DNA of 8,209 bases from JAYXXU01 sp037969155. Lineage in GTDB: Bacteria > Pseudomonadota > Gammaproteobacteria > Pseudomonadales > Moraxellaceae. Below, one piece after another: positions 7,715-8,209 of this stretch. The stretch covers positions 1 through 8,209 of the forward strand of contig JBBKWW010000107.1 of the NCBI GenBank assembly GCA_037969155.1. The letters are read 5' to 3'. The notes under the pieces were generated by a model. The model made no database searches, was not told the origin of the DNA, and saw only the letters and a program-made list of their open reading frames with translations. Position numbers and translations under genes: made by a program. Within the stretch, counting starts at the first letter, position 1; each line of letters opens with the position of its first letter.

Positions 7715-7875
7715 GGGCTGTTGACGTTTGAGCCACGGCCGCGACACTGGCAGCTTTTGAGGGGATACAAGGCGTGAATCGTGAGGCTTAGTCATTCTAA
7801 GTAAACGACTCGCAACGCAGTAGCCCCCAAAAACTGCCGTGTCCCTTCGGGTTGCGCCGTATACGGCGCAAGGGG
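7715..7875. repeat. Probable dispersed intergenic repeat with a long imperfect hairpin
   Basis: This stretch begins immediately after the yggX stop codon, and no gene can be seen in it. Its main feature is a nested inverted repeat. The outer arms 7743-7764 and 7824-7843 pair in about 19 positions, with two single-base bulges and one mismatch (GACAC, GGCAG, TTTTG and GGGG blocks against their complements). The inner arms 7772-7791 and 7797-7818 pair discontinuously (GCGT, TCGT and CTTAG blocks) around a five-base loop, TCATT. A perfect 20-base palindrome closes the region. No terminal inverted repeats and no transposase are present. The make-up is like short non-coding repeats scattered between genes in Moraxellaceae and Pseudomonas. 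That it is multi-copy is an inference from style, as only one copy lies in this window. Confidence 0.55.
7852..7871. repeat. Perfect 20-base palindrome
   Basis: TTGCGCCGTATACGGCGCAA is identical to its own reverse complement over all 20 bases. It could form a hairpin only with a minimal loop, or serve as a binding site for a dimeric protein. There is no T-run on either side, so it does not look like a simple rho-independent terminator. It forms the right edge of the hairpin region after yggX. An alternative pairing of CCCTT (7843-7847) with AAGGG (7870-7874) would extend it by enclosing a small bulge. Confidence 0.8.
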
Positions 7876-7884
7876 AGGATTGAG

Positions 7885-7912
7885 TTAGGTTTATTAAATG
7901 GATTGGTATAAA
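7885..7912 (+). promoter_or_regulatory. Possible weak sigma-70 promoter
   Basis: TTAGGT (7885-7890), a 16-base spacer and TATAAA (7907-7912), preceded by TG at 7904-7905 as in an extended -10, form a plausible plus-strand promoter. Any transcript would start near 7919 and meet the terminator at 7943-7976 after about 60 bases, passing through the 10-base palindrome GGTGATCACC (7926-7935). No open reading frame follows. AT-rich intergenic DNA gives such matches by chance, so confidence is low. Confidence 0.25.
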
Positions 7913-7942
7913 ACGACCCTGATGAGGTGATCACCATTCAAC

Positions 7943-7976
7943 AAAAATCCCCGCAAATTGAATTACGGGGATTTTT
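7943..7976. terminator. Bidirectional rho-independent terminator
   Basis: A perfect 11-base stem (AAAAATCCCCG at 7943-7953 with CGGGGATTTTT at 7966-7976) encloses a 12-base AT-rich loop. A run of six T follows on the plus strand and a run of five on the minus strand. It therefore fits as the end of the argH-yggX transcript and, from the other side, of the DUF11-like gene whose stop codon is 11 bases away. This convergent position makes a shared terminator the natural reading. Confidence 0.9.
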
Positions 7977-7987
7977 TGATTCAGCGA

Positions 7988-8209
7988 TTATTGAATCGGT
8001 GGTTCAGCCAGTGGTGGCACTTGGACACAGAAGCGTACATTGCCTTGCACCGCTGGACGTACAGGGCCGCTGATTAACCAACTTACTTCACCACTACCAT
8101 TCACAGCAGGCTGCGTGTTCACTGAGCAGTTCGGAGTGGACTGGCAACTGGCAGTCTTGAACAGCGCATGACTTGGCACGAAGTCACGTACTTTGACTTC
8201 ACTCAGATT
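7988..8209 (-). CDS. C-terminal end of a DUF11-like surface or secreted repeat protein
   Basis: The reading frame is open to the window edge, so only the last 73 residues are seen and the true start lies outside; the GTG at 8179 is an internal codon. The segment reads EVKVRDFVPSHALF, then a loop with two cysteines (SCQSTPNC), GSGEVSWLISGPVRPAVQG, and NVRFCVQVPPLAEPPIQ at the end. This follows the pattern of DUF11 / conserved repeat domains (V.V.D.LP near the start, a middle W with a G.L-like turn, then a V.F.V.V closing strand). Such domains are beta-sandwich modules repeated in large exported proteins. The protein ends right after the domain, with no LPXTG motif or membrane anchor. The family assignment is from pattern only, over a short fragment. 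Confidence 0.6.
   Translation of the reverse strand, partial: NLSEVKVRDFVPSHALFKTASCQSTPNCSVNTQPAVNGSGEVSWLISGPVRPAVQGNVRFCVQVPPLAEPPIQ

Noticed and set aside
7715..7875. A complete insertion sequence or MITE
   Set aside because: There is no transposase, no matching terminal inverted repeats at the edges and no target duplication visible. Only internal hairpins are supported.
7988..8179. Complete 63-residue gene starting at GTG 8179
   Set aside because: The frame continues open to 8209, and the upstream residues (NLSEVKVRDF) are needed for the DUF11-like first strand, so this is the 3' end of a longer gene.

Overview
The window looks like chromosomal core sequence from a gammaproteobacterium of the order Pseudomonadales, most likely the family Moraxellaceae (an Acinetobacter relative). 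Two things point there. The gene order argH <-> algZ(fimS)-algR-hemC-hemD-hemX-hemY is the one known from Pseudomonas and Acinetobacter. The ArgH protein, including its short N-terminal extension before the GMWGGRF block, reads like the Acinetobacter enzyme. This assignment rests on recalled family features, not on a search.

Layout. Positions 1-5997 are on the minus strand. Read in the direction of transcription there is an LytS/AlgZ-type membrane sensor kinase (5997-4888), an AlgR-type LytTR response regulator (4856-4119) and a rho-independent terminator (4099-4069). A heme operon follows: hemC (3949-3008), hemD (3005-2259), hemX (2262-1375) and hemY (1378-176). Last is the 5' part of a hotdog-fold acyl-CoA thioesterase (179-1), which runs off the window. 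The hemD/hemX, hemX/hemY and hemY/thioesterase junctions are all 4-base ATGA overlaps, so the five genes look like one translationally coupled unit. On the plus strand, argH (5988-7445) diverges from the kinase gene, and their start regions overlap or nearly do. yggX (7442-7714) follows argH with another ATGA overlap.

Positions 7715-7987 hold no convincing gene. They contain a long imperfect hairpin with an adjoining perfect 20-base palindrome that begins right at the yggX stop (probably a dispersed intergenic repeat), a possible weak promoter, and a strong bidirectional terminator. The last 222 bases are the 3' end of a minus-strand gene for a surface or secreted DUF11-like protein.

Functionally, HemC and HemD convert porphobilinogen to uroporphyrinogen III, and HemX and HemY are membrane-anchored partners of uncertain biochemical role. 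AlgZ/AlgR is a two-component pair that controls type IV pili and virulence in Pseudomonas. ArgH makes arginine and fumarate, and YggX protects iron-sulfur proteins. Most of the window is conserved and ordinary. The parts worth a second look are the repeat region after yggX, the head-to-head overlap of argH with the kinase gene, and the thioesterase coupled to the heme genes.
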